DNA from: Thiothrix subterranea
GTDB lineage: Bacteria; Pseudomonadota; Gammaproteobacteria; Thiotrichales; Thiotrichaceae
Reading direction: 5' to 3'
Assembly: GCF_030930995.1 (NCBI RefSeq)
Contig: NZ_CP133217.1
Coordinates: 1,302,001 to 1,366,000, forward strand
Length of the DNA: 64,000 nucleotides
Shown: piece after piece, positions 1-7,945 of the stretch
Numbering within the stretch: position 1 is the first letter of the stretch
Layout: each line of letters starts with the position of its first letter
Translations under genes and position numbers: made by a program
The notes under the pieces: generated by a model
Seen by the model: the letters and a program-made list of their open reading frames with translations, nothing else
What the model was told of the DNA's origin: nothing
Database searches by the model: none

Positions 1-198
1 TTCAAGCATTTGCTGTTTGATCAACGTTTCGAGTTCGGTGTTGTTAGCCGCTTGTTTCAACGCCGGTTTATTGGCGCTGGTGGCTGGGGGCGTTGTATTG
101 CCGGGGTTGACGGCAGTATTGCTGGAACTGCCCCCGCCACAGGCGCTGAGTAACAACGCGATGGAAATGCTTAATCCCAATGAATGCAGATTTTTCAT
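1..198 (-). CDS. Putative lipoprotein, N-terminal part only
   Basis: Reading the minus strand from an ATG at 198 gives a signal sequence MKNLHSLGLSISIALLLSAC, with a lipobox LSAC followed by Gly/Ser-rich residues. This is a typical lipoprotein signal peptide with Cys20 as the lipidated residue. A GGAGG ribosome binding site lies seven bases before the ATG. The mature part seen here is a Ser/Thr/Pro/Ala-rich linker, and the gene runs off the window start after 66 codons, so no functional domain is visible. It is divergent from the downstream nucleotidase gene and shares about 50 bp of promoter space with it. The lipoprotein call is firm; the function is unknown. Confidence 0.75.
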   Translation of the reverse strand, partial: MKNLHSLGLSISIALLLSACGGGSSSNTAVNPGNTTPPATSANKPALKQAANNTELETLIKQQMLE

Positions 199-248
199 AA
201 TGCCCTCCGGTATGATGCGATTTTTAGTGGTAGGTGGAAGCCCATAAA

Positions 249-917
249 ATGAATTATAGCGCAATCAATTTAGACTGGCATGAGATTAACACGGTGTTTT
301 TGGACATGGATGGCACGTTGTTGGATTTGCATTTCGACAACCATTTCTGGCTGGAACATTTGCCGGTGCGTTTAGCCGAACAACGCGGTGCTACGCCGGA
401 TGAAATTCGCGCCTATTTGCACGAGCGTTATACCGAAATGGAAGGCACGTTAGATTGGTATTGCCTTGATTTCTGGCAGAATCATCTGGGCACAGACTTG
501 GTGGCGCTCAAACACGAAATCGCGGATCGAATTGCGATTCGGGCGCACGTCGAACGCTTTCTCGAATCCCTGCGCGAACGTGGCAAGCGGGTGGTGTTGC
601 TTACCAATGCGCACCAGAAAAGCGTGGGAATGAAATTCGGCTATGTGGCATTAGCGCATTATTTTGATGAAATTATTACGTCGCATTCCTTGGGTTTGCC
701 GAAAGAGCATCCCGAATTCTGGCAAAAATTGAGTACGGTGGAGGTGTTTGATCCGGCACATTCCTTATTCATTGATGACAATTTGCACGTATTACGCGCC
801 GCACACGCGCACGGGGTGAAGTATTTGCTGGCAATCCACCAACCGGATTCGCAACAACCGCCGAAAGATACCGCTGAATTTACGGCAGTGGCGTGTTACA
901 CGCAGTTGCTGGGCTGA
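249..917 (+). CDS. yrfG: HAD-family nucleotidase, YrfG-like (GMP/IMP nucleotidase)
   Basis: A 222-residue haloacid dehalogenase hydrolase. HAD motif I is FLDMDGTLLDL near residue 18, motif II is VVLLTNA near residue 118, and the motif III/IV region carries Lys in GLPKEHPEFW and the acidic pair in SLFIDDN. Length, the WLEHLP segment and the EMEGTLDWYCLDFW cap region fit the YrfG family, which dephosphorylates purine 5'-nucleotides such as GMP and IMP in the cytoplasm. The ATG at 249 is preferred over upstream in-frame starts because a GGAAG motif precedes it. Its 3' end overlaps the remnant of a hydrogenase protease on the other strand (stop at 896). Substrate assignment rests on family resemblance only. 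Confidence 0.85.
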   Translation: MNYSAINLDWHEINTVFLDMDGTLLDLHFDNHFWLEHLPVRLAEQRGATPDEIRAYLHERYTEMEGTLDWYCLDFWQNHLGTDLVALKHEIADRIAIRAHVERFLESLRERGKRVVLLTNAHQKSVGMKFGYVALAHYFDEIITSHSLGLPKEHPEFWQKLSTVEVFDPAHSLFIDDNLHVLRAAHAHGVKYLLAIHQPDSQQPPKDTAEFTAVACYTQLLG

Positions 918-1093
918 GCCACTACCACGCCCCACACCTCCAAACGTTTCGGCAATGTGCCCAAGACAGCACCCATTGCCAAGGCTTCGGCGACCCCAAA
1001 ACCGTGGGTCGAGGTGGGGAATTCGAGTCGTGCCAACTCATCCGGTTTGAGTTTGAGGATCAGGCCGGGTGAATGCTTGGGCGAAATGACCGC
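896..1093 (-). pseudogene. NiFe-hydrogenase maturation protease, C-terminal fragment
   Basis: On the minus strand 1093 to 896 one open frame reads SPGLILKLKPDELARL, then STHGFGVAEALAMGAVLGTL, then LEVWGVVV, ending at a stop at 896. STHGFG..EAL and the following hydrophobic strand are the C-terminal signature of HyaD/HybD/HoxW endopeptidases, which remove the C-terminal tail of the NiFe large subunit after metal insertion. It has no start of its own because a TnpB element is inserted immediately upstream at 1094. Joining it to the fragment that begins at 2576 restores VILIDAVISPK in frame. It is therefore the 3' half of an insertion-split gene. Confidence 0.85.
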
Positions 1094-1260
1094 TTGACAT
1101 CCTCCCCTCCCTGAAGGAAGGGGATTCCTACTGCATTCAGCTAGATAGCTGACTTACTTCGGCGAGTTCCTGCTTCATCGAGGCGCGTAATGCTCCATCT
1201 CCACAGGCTAACAAGCGGTGTCCCCGCTCTTTAACATTGATCGCGCCGACATGATCGGCG
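1094..1260 (-). ncRNA. Probable omega (reRNA) guide RNA scaffold of TnpB
   Basis: In IS605-type elements the guide RNA overlaps the 3' end of tnpB and extends through the right end. Here that region (minus strand) contains a hairpin built on TCAGCTA/TAGCTGA directly at the tnpB stop codon and the right-end stem CCCCTtCC..GGgAGGGG at 1123-1101. The last element base is 1094, so the guide would start at 1093 with GCGGTCATTTCGCCCA. The 5' limit given is approximate. The call is by family analogy plus visible hairpins; no transcript evidence. Confidence 0.5.
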
Positions 1261-2372
1261 TGATTTTCATAGTGACACTTCACGCACACAAACTTCGCTT
1301 GCGTTTGGCGGTTATCCGCCGAGACGTGATGGCATTCGGGGCATTCTTGGCTGGTATAATGGGCGGGAACAGCAAACAACATGCCGCCGTTCCATGCCAG
1401 TTTGTAGTCGAGTTGCCGCCGAAACTCACCCCAGCCTTGGTCGACAATGGCTTTGTTTAAGCCCGATTTTGCAGCCACGTTTTTGCCGGGGTTTTCTGCC
1501 GTGCCTGCCGCTGATCTGGACATATTGCCTACCTGCAAATCTTCGATGAACACGAGCGCGTGGTTTTGGCTGATCGTGGTCGTCGCTTTGTGCAGGAAAT
1601 CGCGGCGGGTATCGGCGATTTTTGTGTGGATTTTTTGAACCTTGGCTTTCGCTTTTTTCCAGTTGTTACTGAATTTCTGTTTATGCGCCATGCGCCGTTG
1701 GTATTTGGCGAGCTTGGCTTGTTGGGTTTTGAAGCTATTGAGCGGGGCAATGTAGCTGCCATCTGAGAAGGTGGCGAAACGGGCTATGCCCAAGTCAATG
1801 CCGATAGCCGTGGTAGCGGTGGATACGGGCTGTTCTATTTCCCGCTGGGTTTGAATGCTAATGTACCACTTGCCGTTTTTACCGGACACGGTGACATTGC
1901 GCAATTCCCCCAACACTTCGCGGCTGTTGCGGTAGCGTAACCAGCCCAGTTTAGGCAGGAAAACACGGTTGTTACGCTGATCGAGCTTGATTTGTTTGGG
2001 GTCTGGGTAGCGAAAGCTGTCGCCGCTACCCTTGCGCTTGAAACGGGGAAAACCTGCCCTGAGGGCAGCCGAAGGGTCGGCACGCTTGGCAAAGAAATTT
2101 TTGTAGGCTTTTTCCAAGTCCTTTAAAGCGTGTTGCAGCGGATGGACGGGGGAATCTTTCAGCCAAGAGGTTTCTGTGCCATTCCGCCATGCGGTCAGGT
2201 GTTTTGCCATTGCCACGTAACCGATGAATTTTTCACCCGCCTCATGATTGGCTTGCTGCAACGCTAACGCCCTGTTGTAAACAAACCGACACGACCCCGC
2301 GTAACGGCGAAGATTGTGCCGTTGTCCGCCGTCGGGCTTGAGTTCGTATTTAAAGGCTTGGAGTCGTTGCAT
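1137..2372 (-). CDS. tnpB: RNA-guided nuclease TnpB (IS200/IS605 accessory protein)
   Basis: About 411 residues. Features in order: an N-terminal HTH_OrfB-like segment (MQRLQAFKYELKPDG), RuvC-I motif GIDLGIARFA with the catalytic Asp, RuvC-II motif VFIEDLQVGNM with the catalytic Glu, a CPEC...CVKC zinc ribbon, and the C-terminal RuvC-III Asp in NHADHVGAINV. All three catalytic acids and four zinc Cys are present, so it looks intact. TnpB nucleases use an RNA made from the element's right end to cut DNA next to a TTGAT-like TAM and help retain the element. The start at 2372 fits the family N-terminus; an in-frame ATG further upstream (2450) would add 26 atypical residues. The only mobile gene in the element. 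Confidence 0.92.
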   Translation of the reverse strand: MQRLQAFKYELKPDGGQRHNLRRYAGSCRFVYNRALALQQANHEAGEKFIGYVAMAKHLTAWRNGTETSWLKDSPVHPLQHALKDLEKAYKNFFAKRADPSAALRAGFPRFKRKGSGDSFRYPDPKQIKLDQRNNRVFLPKLGWLRYRNSREVLGELRNVTVSGKNGKWYISIQTQREIEQPVSTATTAIGIDLGIARFATFSDGSYIAPLNSFKTQQAKLAKYQRRMAHKQKFSNNWKKAKAKVQKIHTKIADTRRDFLHKATTTISQNHALVFIEDLQVGNMSRSAAGTAENPGKNVAAKSGLNKAIVDQGWGEFRRQLDYKLAWNGGMLFAVPAHYTSQECPECHHVSADNRQTQAKFVCVKCHYENHADHVGAINVKERGHRLLACGDGALRASMKQELAEVSQLSS

Positions 2373-2575
2373 ACCCGTAGTATAGCTTGGGGGGAGGGCA
2401 ATTATCTGGGTGAACCGTCTTAAAGGCGTTTTTAGCCGGATGATACGCAAGAAAAATTATCCAGCATCCGTCATCCAGCAGCAGCAAACACCCCAACATC
2501 ACTCCGAACACAGGGAGGCTTCGCCTCCCGCGCTATCCTCCCCGCCCTGAAGGACGAGGTTTGCCGCGCAACCTG

Positions 2576-2645
2576 ATCAATCAGGATCACGTAGTCATAA
2601 TCAGCCAAGTATTTCAGCAAATCCGCGCCTGATTCTGGCTGGTGG
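2576..2645 (-). pseudogene. NiFe-hydrogenase maturation protease, N-terminal-side fragment
   Basis: Minus-strand frame reading [20 protein letters not shown] up to the TTGAT at which the TnpB element entered. The pattern LL..L..YDYVILID is the first conserved beta-strand/Asp motif of HyaD/HoxW-type proteases. The usual N-terminus (about 50-60 residues with the GNxxxxDDG motif) is missing. Instead the frame runs back into a remnant of the hydrogenase large subunit in another frame, which points to a deletion junction near 2640. It joins in frame to the C-terminal fragment at 896-1093 when the insertion is removed. Confidence 0.75.
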
Positions 2646-2757
2646 GCGGCACAATCCGTGCGGTTTTCACCGTGCCATCGGCATGAAAAGCGTAGCGATG
2701 CCACAACATTCCGCGTGGTGCTTCGGTGCAACCAAACCCGGTACTTTTCAAAACCCC
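2614..2757 (-). pseudogene. NiFe-hydrogenase large (alpha) subunit, internal fragment
   Basis: A minus-strand frame encodes [18 protein letters not shown] and [15 protein letters not shown], the EAPRG(x)L.H.Y and PT.QNQ blocks that all NiFe-hydrogenase large subunits share in their C-terminal third. Nothing of the N-terminal RxCGxC region or the C-terminal DPCxxC metal-binding region remains. It begins within a few bases of the gamma-subunit stop (2748), so the small subunit and about three quarters of the large subunit have been deleted. Its frame stops at 2614, inside the protease fragment. Non-functional remnant. Confidence 0.85.
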
Positions 2758-3584
2758 TTCACCCCTAACAGGTGGCTGATTTCTGGTAACGGGTAAACCG
2801 GGCCGTCTTTGCAGATAAAGCTGCCACCGAATTGGCAATGCCCGCAATGCCCGACGGCGCAGTGCATATTGCGTTCCATGCTCAACCAGATGTCATGGTC
2901 GGGCAAACCGCGTTCCTGCAACGCCTGGGCGGTGGCTCGCATCATCCCTTCAGGGCCACACAACATGGCAACCGCATTGGCGGGGTCGAATTGCGCTTGC
3001 GCAATCAATTGCGTGACTAGCCCAGTGTTGAACGGCCAGCCTTGCCCGGTTTGGTCAGCCGTGAGCAATACTTGGGTATTGGGAGCAGCCGCCCAGGTGT
3101 CGTATTGCCTGCGCCAAATCAAATCGTGCGTGTGTTTGACCCCTTGCATAATGATTAAACGGGCGTAATGGGCGCGTCGCCGCAATACGTAATGCACCAC
3201 CGATACCACCGGCGCACAACCCAAGCCGCCGGTAATCAGCAAGACATCACGCCCTTGCGCTGCTGCCATCGGCCACCCTCGCCCGAAGGGGCCGCGCAAC
3301 CCCAAATAATCACCTGTTTGCAATTGCGCCAGTGCCTTGGTGACACGCCCCACAACCCGCACGGTATGATCAATCAAATGCGTATCTTTCGGGTCAGAGG
3401 CAATCGAAATCGCGACTTCGCCGACCCCGTGCAGGTACAGCATATTGAATTGCCCCGCATCAAAATGGTAACGCGCATGGTGGGCAAGATCGGTGAAGCG
3501 CAGCCGTAGGGTGAAAATATCCGGGGCTTCCTGCACCCGTGCCACGATTTGCACTTCGTGTGGTAAGTAATCATTGGATTTCAT
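2748..3584 (-). CDS. hydG: Sulfhydrogenase gamma subunit-like FAD/NAD(P)-binding oxidoreductase with [2Fe-2S] site
   Basis: 278 residues. An N-terminal FAD-binding barrel of the ferredoxin reductase family (residues 10-100) is followed by a nucleotide-binding domain with [16 protein letters not shown] near residue 115 and CGPEGMM near 210. The C-terminal Cys cluster [12 protein letters not shown]...FICKDGPV near 240-262 matches the [2Fe-2S] site of HydG/PyrK-type subunits. It normally passes electrons between NAD(P)H and the hydrogenase. Its ATG overlaps the stop of the beta subunit gene by four bases, so the two are translationally coupled. The last residues (GVKGF) sit on a deletion junction, and the catalytic subunits downstream are destroyed. 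Whether the protein still has a partner is unknown. Confidence 0.85.
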   Translation of the reverse strand: MKSNDYLPHEVQIVARVQEAPDIFTLRLRFTDLAHHARYHFDAGQFNMLYLHGVGEVAISIASDPKDTHLIDHTVRVVGRVTKALAQLQTGDYLGLRGPFGRGWPMAAAQGRDVLLITGGLGCAPVVSVVHYVLRRRAHYARLIIMQGVKHTHDLIWRRQYDTWAAAPNTQVLLTADQTGQGWPFNTGLVTQLIAQAQFDPANAVAMLCGPEGMMRATAQALQERGLPDHDIWLSMERNMHCAVGHCGHCQFGGSFICKDGPVYPLPEISHLLGVKGF

Positions 3585-4654
3585 CCCAGTTGTTCCACCT
3601 CAGCGGTCAAATCAATCCCCGCCGGACACCAGCTAATGCAGCGCCCGCAACCCGTGCAGCCACTGCGCCCGAATTGCTCATGCCAGCCTGCGAGTTTGTG
3701 CGTCAGCCATTGGCGGTAATAGTCGGTGGCATTGCTGCGAATTTGCCAGCCGTGGATGTAGCTGTGACCGGGTTGAAAACACGAATCCCAGCGGCGTTCA
3801 TGACGGCTGGTGTCACCGTCCAGATCCGGGATTTCCAGCGCTTGATGGCAGAAACAGGTGGGGCAAACACTGGTGCAGTTGCCACAAGCCAGACAGCGTG
3901 CGCCAACGGTTTGCCAGTGCGGGTGGTTAAGATGTGCAAACAAGGGCGGTTTAGCGGGCAAGTGGCGTTGCTGCTGGGTCGCGGCTTGCATCCGCTGCTG
4001 GGCGGTGTGTTGTTGCGCATCACTGGCGGGGGTAAGCGGCAATTGGGCGGCAAGGGTCGCGCCCGCCGTAGAGCCGCTACTCAGCAAAAAACCTGCCGCA
4101 ATTTCGCTTAATAACAGGTCGTAAGGTTGGCGAATCTCAGGGCCATCGCCGGTTGATACGCAAAAACAGGTGGCAGCGGCGTGGGTACAATTTACCCCGA
4201 TTAGCAGCAAGCTCTCCCGCCGTGCTTGGTAATACGGGTCGACATGCTTGCCGTGTAAAAAATGCTGATCTTGCAGCGTGAGTGCGGCAAGGTCACAGGC
4301 ACGTACCCCGATGATGGCAGTTTTTTGCGGTTGTGGCAGGGTGGCTTGAAAGCGCAAGCGCCCGCTCTGGTCGCGTTGCACTGCCCACAGGTTTTCTTGC
4401 GGGGCAAAGGTATACGGTTTAATGGCGGATGCACCATTGCTCCAATCGAACCAATAAGGCGAATCGGTTTGCTGTAAGCGGTAATGCGCCGGTTGTTGCT
4501 CATCCTGAAAGCCTTGGGGCAGTTGCGTGACGCTGTGTAAGTGGTCGAACACGATTGCGCCTTGGCGGATTTGCGGGCCGACACAATCGTACCCCGCTTG
4601 TGTTAATGCACGTAGCAGGTGGGGGAAGTCTTCCCGCGCAAGAAAATGATTCAT
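3581..4654 (-). CDS. hydB: Sulfhydrogenase beta subunit-like 4Fe-4S dicluster protein
   Basis: 357 residues of the HydB / anaerobic sulfite reductase A-like family. Near residue 255 there is a CLACGNC..VCPTCFC cluster and near residue 335 a [15 protein letters not shown] cluster, each a ferredoxin-type [4Fe-4S] set. An upstream Cys-rich segment ([21 protein letters not shown]) is also family-typical. In group 3b hydrogenases this subunit wires the gamma flavoprotein to the small subunit. It lies 72 bp downstream of cbbO on the same strand, with no clear terminator between, so it may be read through from the carboxysome operon or from a small AT-rich promoter at 4655-4726. The hydrogenase catalytic genes that should follow are deleted. 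Confidence 0.85.
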   Translation of the reverse strand: MNHFLAREDFPHLLRALTQAGYDCVGPQIRQGAIVFDHLHSVTQLPQGFQDEQQPAHYRLQQTDSPYWFDWSNGASAIKPYTFAPQENLWAVQRDQSGRLRFQATLPQPQKTAIIGVRACDLAALTLQDQHFLHGKHVDPYYQARRESLLLIGVNCTHAAATCFCVSTGDGPEIRQPYDLLLSEIAAGFLLSSGSTAGATLAAQLPLTPASDAQQHTAQQRMQAATQQQRHLPAKPPLFAHLNHPHWQTVGARCLACGNCTSVCPTCFCHQALEIPDLDGDTSRHERRWDSCFQPGHSYIHGWQIRSNATDYYRQWLTHKLAGWHEQFGRSGCTGCGRCISWCPAGIDLTAEVEQLG

Positions 4655-4726
4655 GACTACACATGCTCAATTTGAGTCTTCCACTGAGTTTAGTGTGTTT
4701 GCTCTAAAATTGTTATTAATGATGCG

Positions 4727-7063
4727 TCATTTCGTCATACCCAAGTACAACGCAGGCAATTTCTCCGGCAAGCGCGTGATATTGTCCAGCACCAGATAAT
4801 GCTTTGCGCCAAAAATGCGCTCCACGTACTGGTCAGCGTGTGGGTCAAGCGTCATGCAGAAGGTGCGGATACCGCGCCGTGCCAATTCTTCCACTGCCCG
4901 CCGGGTGTCGTGACGCAAATATTGCGGGTCACGCACATCATTATCCGCCGGTTCGCCATCGGTGAGCAGCAGGATCAGCTTTTTCTGACTGGCGCGTTGG
5001 GATAGTAACTGTCCGGCATGGCGCAATGCCGCCCCCATGCGGGTGGAAAGCTTGCCACCCATCGCGGCTAGTCGCCCCTTTACGGTGTCGTTGTAGGGCG
5101 CATCAAAATCCTTGAAGCGGTAATATTCCACGTCATGCCGCCCGTTGGAATCAAAGCCGTGAATCGCAAACGGGTCGCCAATTTTGTGTAACGCTTCTGC
5201 GAGTAAAGCCGTGGCTTCGCGGGCAAGGTCAATCACTTTCACGCCTTCGGCAGCGCCCCGTGCTTGATCATTGGTGGATTCCGACAAATCAATCAGCAAT
5301 AGCACCGATAAATCACGGATTTGCAAACGGGTGCGGATATTAATACGCGGGTTGGGTTGCTTGCCCATGCGAATATCCACCATCGCCTGCACAGCGGCGT
5401 TCAGGTCAATGGTGTCGCCGTCTTCGACATTGCGCTGGCGGATCACGCCTTGCGGTTGCGCGGCTTCGATCAAGCGTTTCAGGCGTTGGATAATCGGTTT
5501 GTGCTTTTCTACCGCTTGCTCAATGAGGTCGGTATCACCGCGTTTGGGGCGTTTTTCCAACACTGTTACCCAGTTGGGGCGTTCCAATTGCGTCTGGTAA
5601 TCCCATTCGGGGTAATGCACCGGCGATGCCACCGGCTCTTTGCCCTCTTTTTCATTAAGGGTCGTGCCGTCGTCGTGGAAGAATTCGGTTTCCAGCACCC
5701 AAATTTCTTGTGCGTCATCGCCTGCGTATTCCACGTCCAGCCCCATGACCATTTCCATCATGCTGACGTATTTGCGCACCTGCTGGGTTTGCCCTGGCAA
5801 TAACACGGTATTTTCGGCATCGTCGGGGGATTGCCACAGGTAGCGGTTGTCGTCACGGTACGGGTTGGTGGGCTGATCCTGGCGCGGGTTGTATTTGAAA
5901 TCCAAGGCTTTGGCCTGTTTCGCCAGTTGCAACCCGATGTCCAACGCCAAGGTTTGGTCGTTTAAACGCTCGGTGTGTTGCGCAAACAAGGCAGTGGCTG
6001 CTTCCACCAGCGGGTGATCATCTTGGCGGTAATCCTTATCCAGCAAGGCACGCGCCATGCGCCCCAACACACTGGCGGCACTGTTGTCTTGCGGGTCAGC
6101 CGGTAACAGGTTTTTCCACAAGGTCAGCAAGCCGGGGAAATCCTTCACCGCCAGCGTTTCCACTCGTGCGTCTTCCACCACGCCGACCATGGCTTGTTGC
6201 AACGGGGTCAAACCTTGGGCATCGTCATAATAACGGGAATACACGATATGCGCGGCAGCATGAGCCGCCGCCGCACGGTACACATCCATGCCCTTGGCCT
6301 TCTCGCCATTGGGCAGGGTGAAATCGTCAAACGCATCCGGTAGGTGGATGAAATTCGCCTCGATATACGGGCGGTAGCCTTCGCGGGTTTCAAAGTCGCC
6401 GGAGGTTGGGCGCAGGAAAAAGTCACGCCCCCACAAGGCGCGTAAATACATGATCAGGCGGCGTTGCACATCGACGAACAAGACCCCGCGCTGCTCTTTC
6501 TTCAGCACGTTCATGGCGGAATCGTTTTTCAACCCGAAATATTCCGCCTGCCCGTTAAAATCGTTGCGGTAAGCGGAAATACCCCACATTGCCCAGCGGC
6601 GCAAGCCGCCCAGCGTCAGGTGCGCCAATAACACATCGAGCTTTTCCAGCATCGGGCGCAAAGCACGCGGGGCTTGCGCCAGCAAATGGTTTAACAGGCT
6701 CAGGTAGCCTTTGAACAGTTCGAGTTCGCCCATCCGCGCTGCCGCGGTGGGTGCGGTGGAAAACAGCAGCACCAAGACACTGGCACTGGTTTTGGAGAAC
6801 ATCTGAATGGCTGCGGATAACAGTTCGGAAACGGCTTGTTCGCCCACTTCTCTGGCAACCAGTGGCGCAGCTTCTAAGAAAGATTCAACCAAATCCGTGC
6901 CGCGCCCCAGCGATTTCAGCCCAGCAGCACCACGCAAATAGGTATCCAGCCCACGTGGGGAAAACACCCGTGCGGCTTCTTGCCAGTTGGCTTCCAGCAC
7001 TTCTTTGGTGGTATCGCCCAAATCATCAATAATGTCCTGATAATCGCTGAGTTGTAACGCCAT
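4727..7063 (-). CDS. cbbO: CbbO-type RuBisCO activation protein (VWA domain)
   Basis: 778 residues, the usual length of CbbO. A long helical N-terminal half with HAAAHIVYSRYY near residue 270 precedes a C-terminal von Willebrand A domain with the MIDAS motif LLIDLSESTND near residue 591 and LLLTDGEPADN further on. CbbO works as the adaptor of a CbbQ AAA+ ring that removes inhibitory sugar phosphates from RuBisCO. It is in the carboxysome operon, 22 bp after a 65-residue ORF. The striking absence is cbbQ, which normally sits next to cbbO; no AAA+ CbbQ gene is found anywhere in the window. Confidence 0.9.
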   Translation of the reverse strand: MALQLSDYQDIIDDLGDTTKEVLEANWQEAARVFSPRGLDTYLRGAAGLKSLGRGTDLVESFLEAAPLVAREVGEQAVSELLSAAIQMFSKTSASVLVLLFSTAPTAAARMGELELFKGYLSLLNHLLAQAPRALRPMLEKLDVLLAHLTLGGLRRWAMWGISAYRNDFNGQAEYFGLKNDSAMNVLKKEQRGVLFVDVQRRLIMYLRALWGRDFFLRPTSGDFETREGYRPYIEANFIHLPDAFDDFTLPNGEKAKGMDVYRAAAAHAAAHIVYSRYYDDAQGLTPLQQAMVGVVEDARVETLAVKDFPGLLTLWKNLLPADPQDNSAASVLGRMARALLDKDYRQDDHPLVEAATALFAQHTERLNDQTLALDIGLQLAKQAKALDFKYNPRQDQPTNPYRDDNRYLWQSPDDAENTVLLPGQTQQVRKYVSMMEMVMGLDVEYAGDDAQEIWVLETEFFHDDGTTLNEKEGKEPVASPVHYPEWDYQTQLERPNWVTVLEKRPKRGDTDLIEQAVEKHKPIIQRLKRLIEAAQPQGVIRQRNVEDGDTIDLNAAVQAMVDIRMGKQPNPRINIRTRLQIRDLSVLLLIDLSESTNDQARGAAEGVKVIDLAREATALLAEALHKIGDPFAIHGFDSNGRHDVEYYRFKDFDAPYNDTVKGRLAAMGGKLSTRMGAALRHAGQLLSQRASQKKLILLLTDGEPADNDVRDPQYLRHDTRRAVEELARRGIRTFCMTLDPHADQYVERIFGAKHYLVLDNITRLPEKLPALYLGMTK

Positions 7064-7084
7064 CGAAGTGCTCCTTTTGCTAGG

Positions 7085-7282
7085 TTAATCAGGCCAGATA
7101 CGCTCAGGGTGCAGCGGGAAACCCGGTTGGTTTAAATCGGCTGCACGCGGCACGGCGGGTGCTGGCGACAGTGTTTCGCTAGGCGTTGCGGTGTCTGCGG
7201 GCACGGTTGGTGTTTCAGGCACGGCGGGCGCTTCGCTGATAGCGGGTTTTACCGCTTTCGGTTTGTTTTTTATTGGTGACAT
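7085..7282 (-). CDS. Small Pro/Ala-rich protein in the carboxysome operon, unknown
   Basis: 65 residues: a basic N-terminus (MSPIKNKPKAVK), a Pro/Ala/Thr/Glu-rich middle that is probably disordered, and a less biased C-terminal stretch LNQPGFPLHPERIWPD that looks like a short linear motif. No domain is recognised. A GAGGG motif precedes the ATG and the gene sits 10 bp after acRAF and 22 bp before cbbO on the same strand, so it is very likely translated as part of the operon. By its position and disorder it could be a carboxysome-binding or CbbO-binding tail, but that is speculation. Confidence 0.65.
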   Translation of the reverse strand: MSPIKNKPKAVKPAISEAPAVPETPTVPADTATPSETLSPAPAVPRAADLNQPGFPLHPERIWPD

Positions 7283-7292
7283 GTGCTCACCC

Positions 7293-7553
7293 TCACCGTT
7301 GCGCTAAATGGTCAGCTTCAGCCGCAAAGGTGTATTCCACATCACCTAGGGTTTCACCGTCCGCGTTGATGCTGACGCTCACGTGGTTACGGGCGAAATT
7401 CAGGTTGGGGTGATAACCCGTGCGTTCGGACAGTGCCGCGAGTTGATCCAAAAACGTGCGGGTTTCGCTGTAAGACGCGAAATCATAACGGCGGGTCATT
7501 GCCGCTGGGCGTTGCTGGATATGCCATGCAGCGCTGGGTTGGGTTGCGGTCAT
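7293..7553 (-). CDS. acRAF, pterin-dehydratase-like RuBisCO assembly factor
   Basis: 86 residues of the pterin-4a-carbinolamine dehydratase fold. The segment TGYHPNLNFARNHVSVSIN carries the family pattern HxPxxxxxxxxVxVxx. In alpha-carboxysome operons this paralogue (acRAF) is a RuBisCO assembly chaperone rather than a pterin enzyme. It follows the csoS1 genes in the same order as in other cso operons. The start at 7553 has an AGGAG motif 6-8 bp upstream. Confidence 0.82.
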   Translation of the reverse strand: MTATQPSAAWHIQQRPAAMTRRYDFASYSETRTFLDQLAALSERTGYHPNLNFARNHVSVSINADGETLGDVEYTFAAEADHLAQR

Positions 7554-7626
7554 GATGTGGCTCCTGTTTAACTCCCTTCACCCCTTGCGGGAGAAGGGTT
7601 GGGGATGGGGGGAAGGAAATACCTTC

Positions 7627-7917
7627 TTACTCCGACTTCGGCAAAATGCTTTCGACTTCAGAGTGGACGCGGGCAATAATGTGCGCCGCGACCAAACCGT
7701 CACCCACGCGCTCACAAGCGTCAGCACCCGCACGTACCGCTGCGTTGACCGCACCCGTTTCGCCGCGAACCAACACCGTCACATAACCACCGCCAACGAA
7801 TTGACGACCGATCAGCTTGACTTCAGCCGCTTTGGTCATGGCATCGGCGGCTTCGATAGCCGGAACGAGACCCCGTGTTTCAATCATGCCTAACGCAACA
7901 CCTGTTACTTGTGCCAT
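7627..7917 (-). CDS. csoS1: Carboxysome shell hexamer protein CsoS1 (copy 2)
   Basis: 96 residues, a single BMC domain. It has the canonical [18 protein letters not shown] start, the central [13 protein letters not shown] strand and [14 protein letters not shown], and ends ILPKSE. It forms the cyclic hexamers tiling the facets of the alpha-carboxysome shell, with pores for bicarbonate and RuBP. It differs from the neighbouring upstream copy by only about four residues over the shared 94, so the two arose by duplication or are kept alike by gene conversion. An AAGGAG ribosome binding site precedes the ATG. Confidence 0.95.
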   Translation of the reverse strand: MAQVTGVALGMIETRGLVPAIEAADAMTKAAEVKLIGRQFVGGGYVTVLVRGETGAVNAAVRAGADACERVGDGLVAAHIIARVHSEVESILPKSE

Positions 7918-7945
7918 GTGTATTCTCCTTATAAACGCTTAACCA

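Larger units (their letters stand above)
1094..2575 (-). mobile_element. TnpB-only IS200/IS605-family insertion element (IS1341-like), 1482 bp
   Basis: The boundaries are set by the interrupted gene. On the minus strand TTGAT (2580-2576) precedes the left end, and the right end finishes ...GATGTCAA at 1094, after which the protease frame resumes with GCGGTC. Removing 1094-2575 exactly restores the codons for LIDAV. TTGAT is the target/TAM pentamer known for ISDra2-type elements, and no target duplication is present, as expected for this family. The right end has a GC-rich hairpin at 1101-1123. The left end has hairpins at 2513-2529 and 2537-2559, the last resembling the right-end one. There is no tnpA, so the element would need a Y1 transposase supplied in trans. 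Confidence 0.9.
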
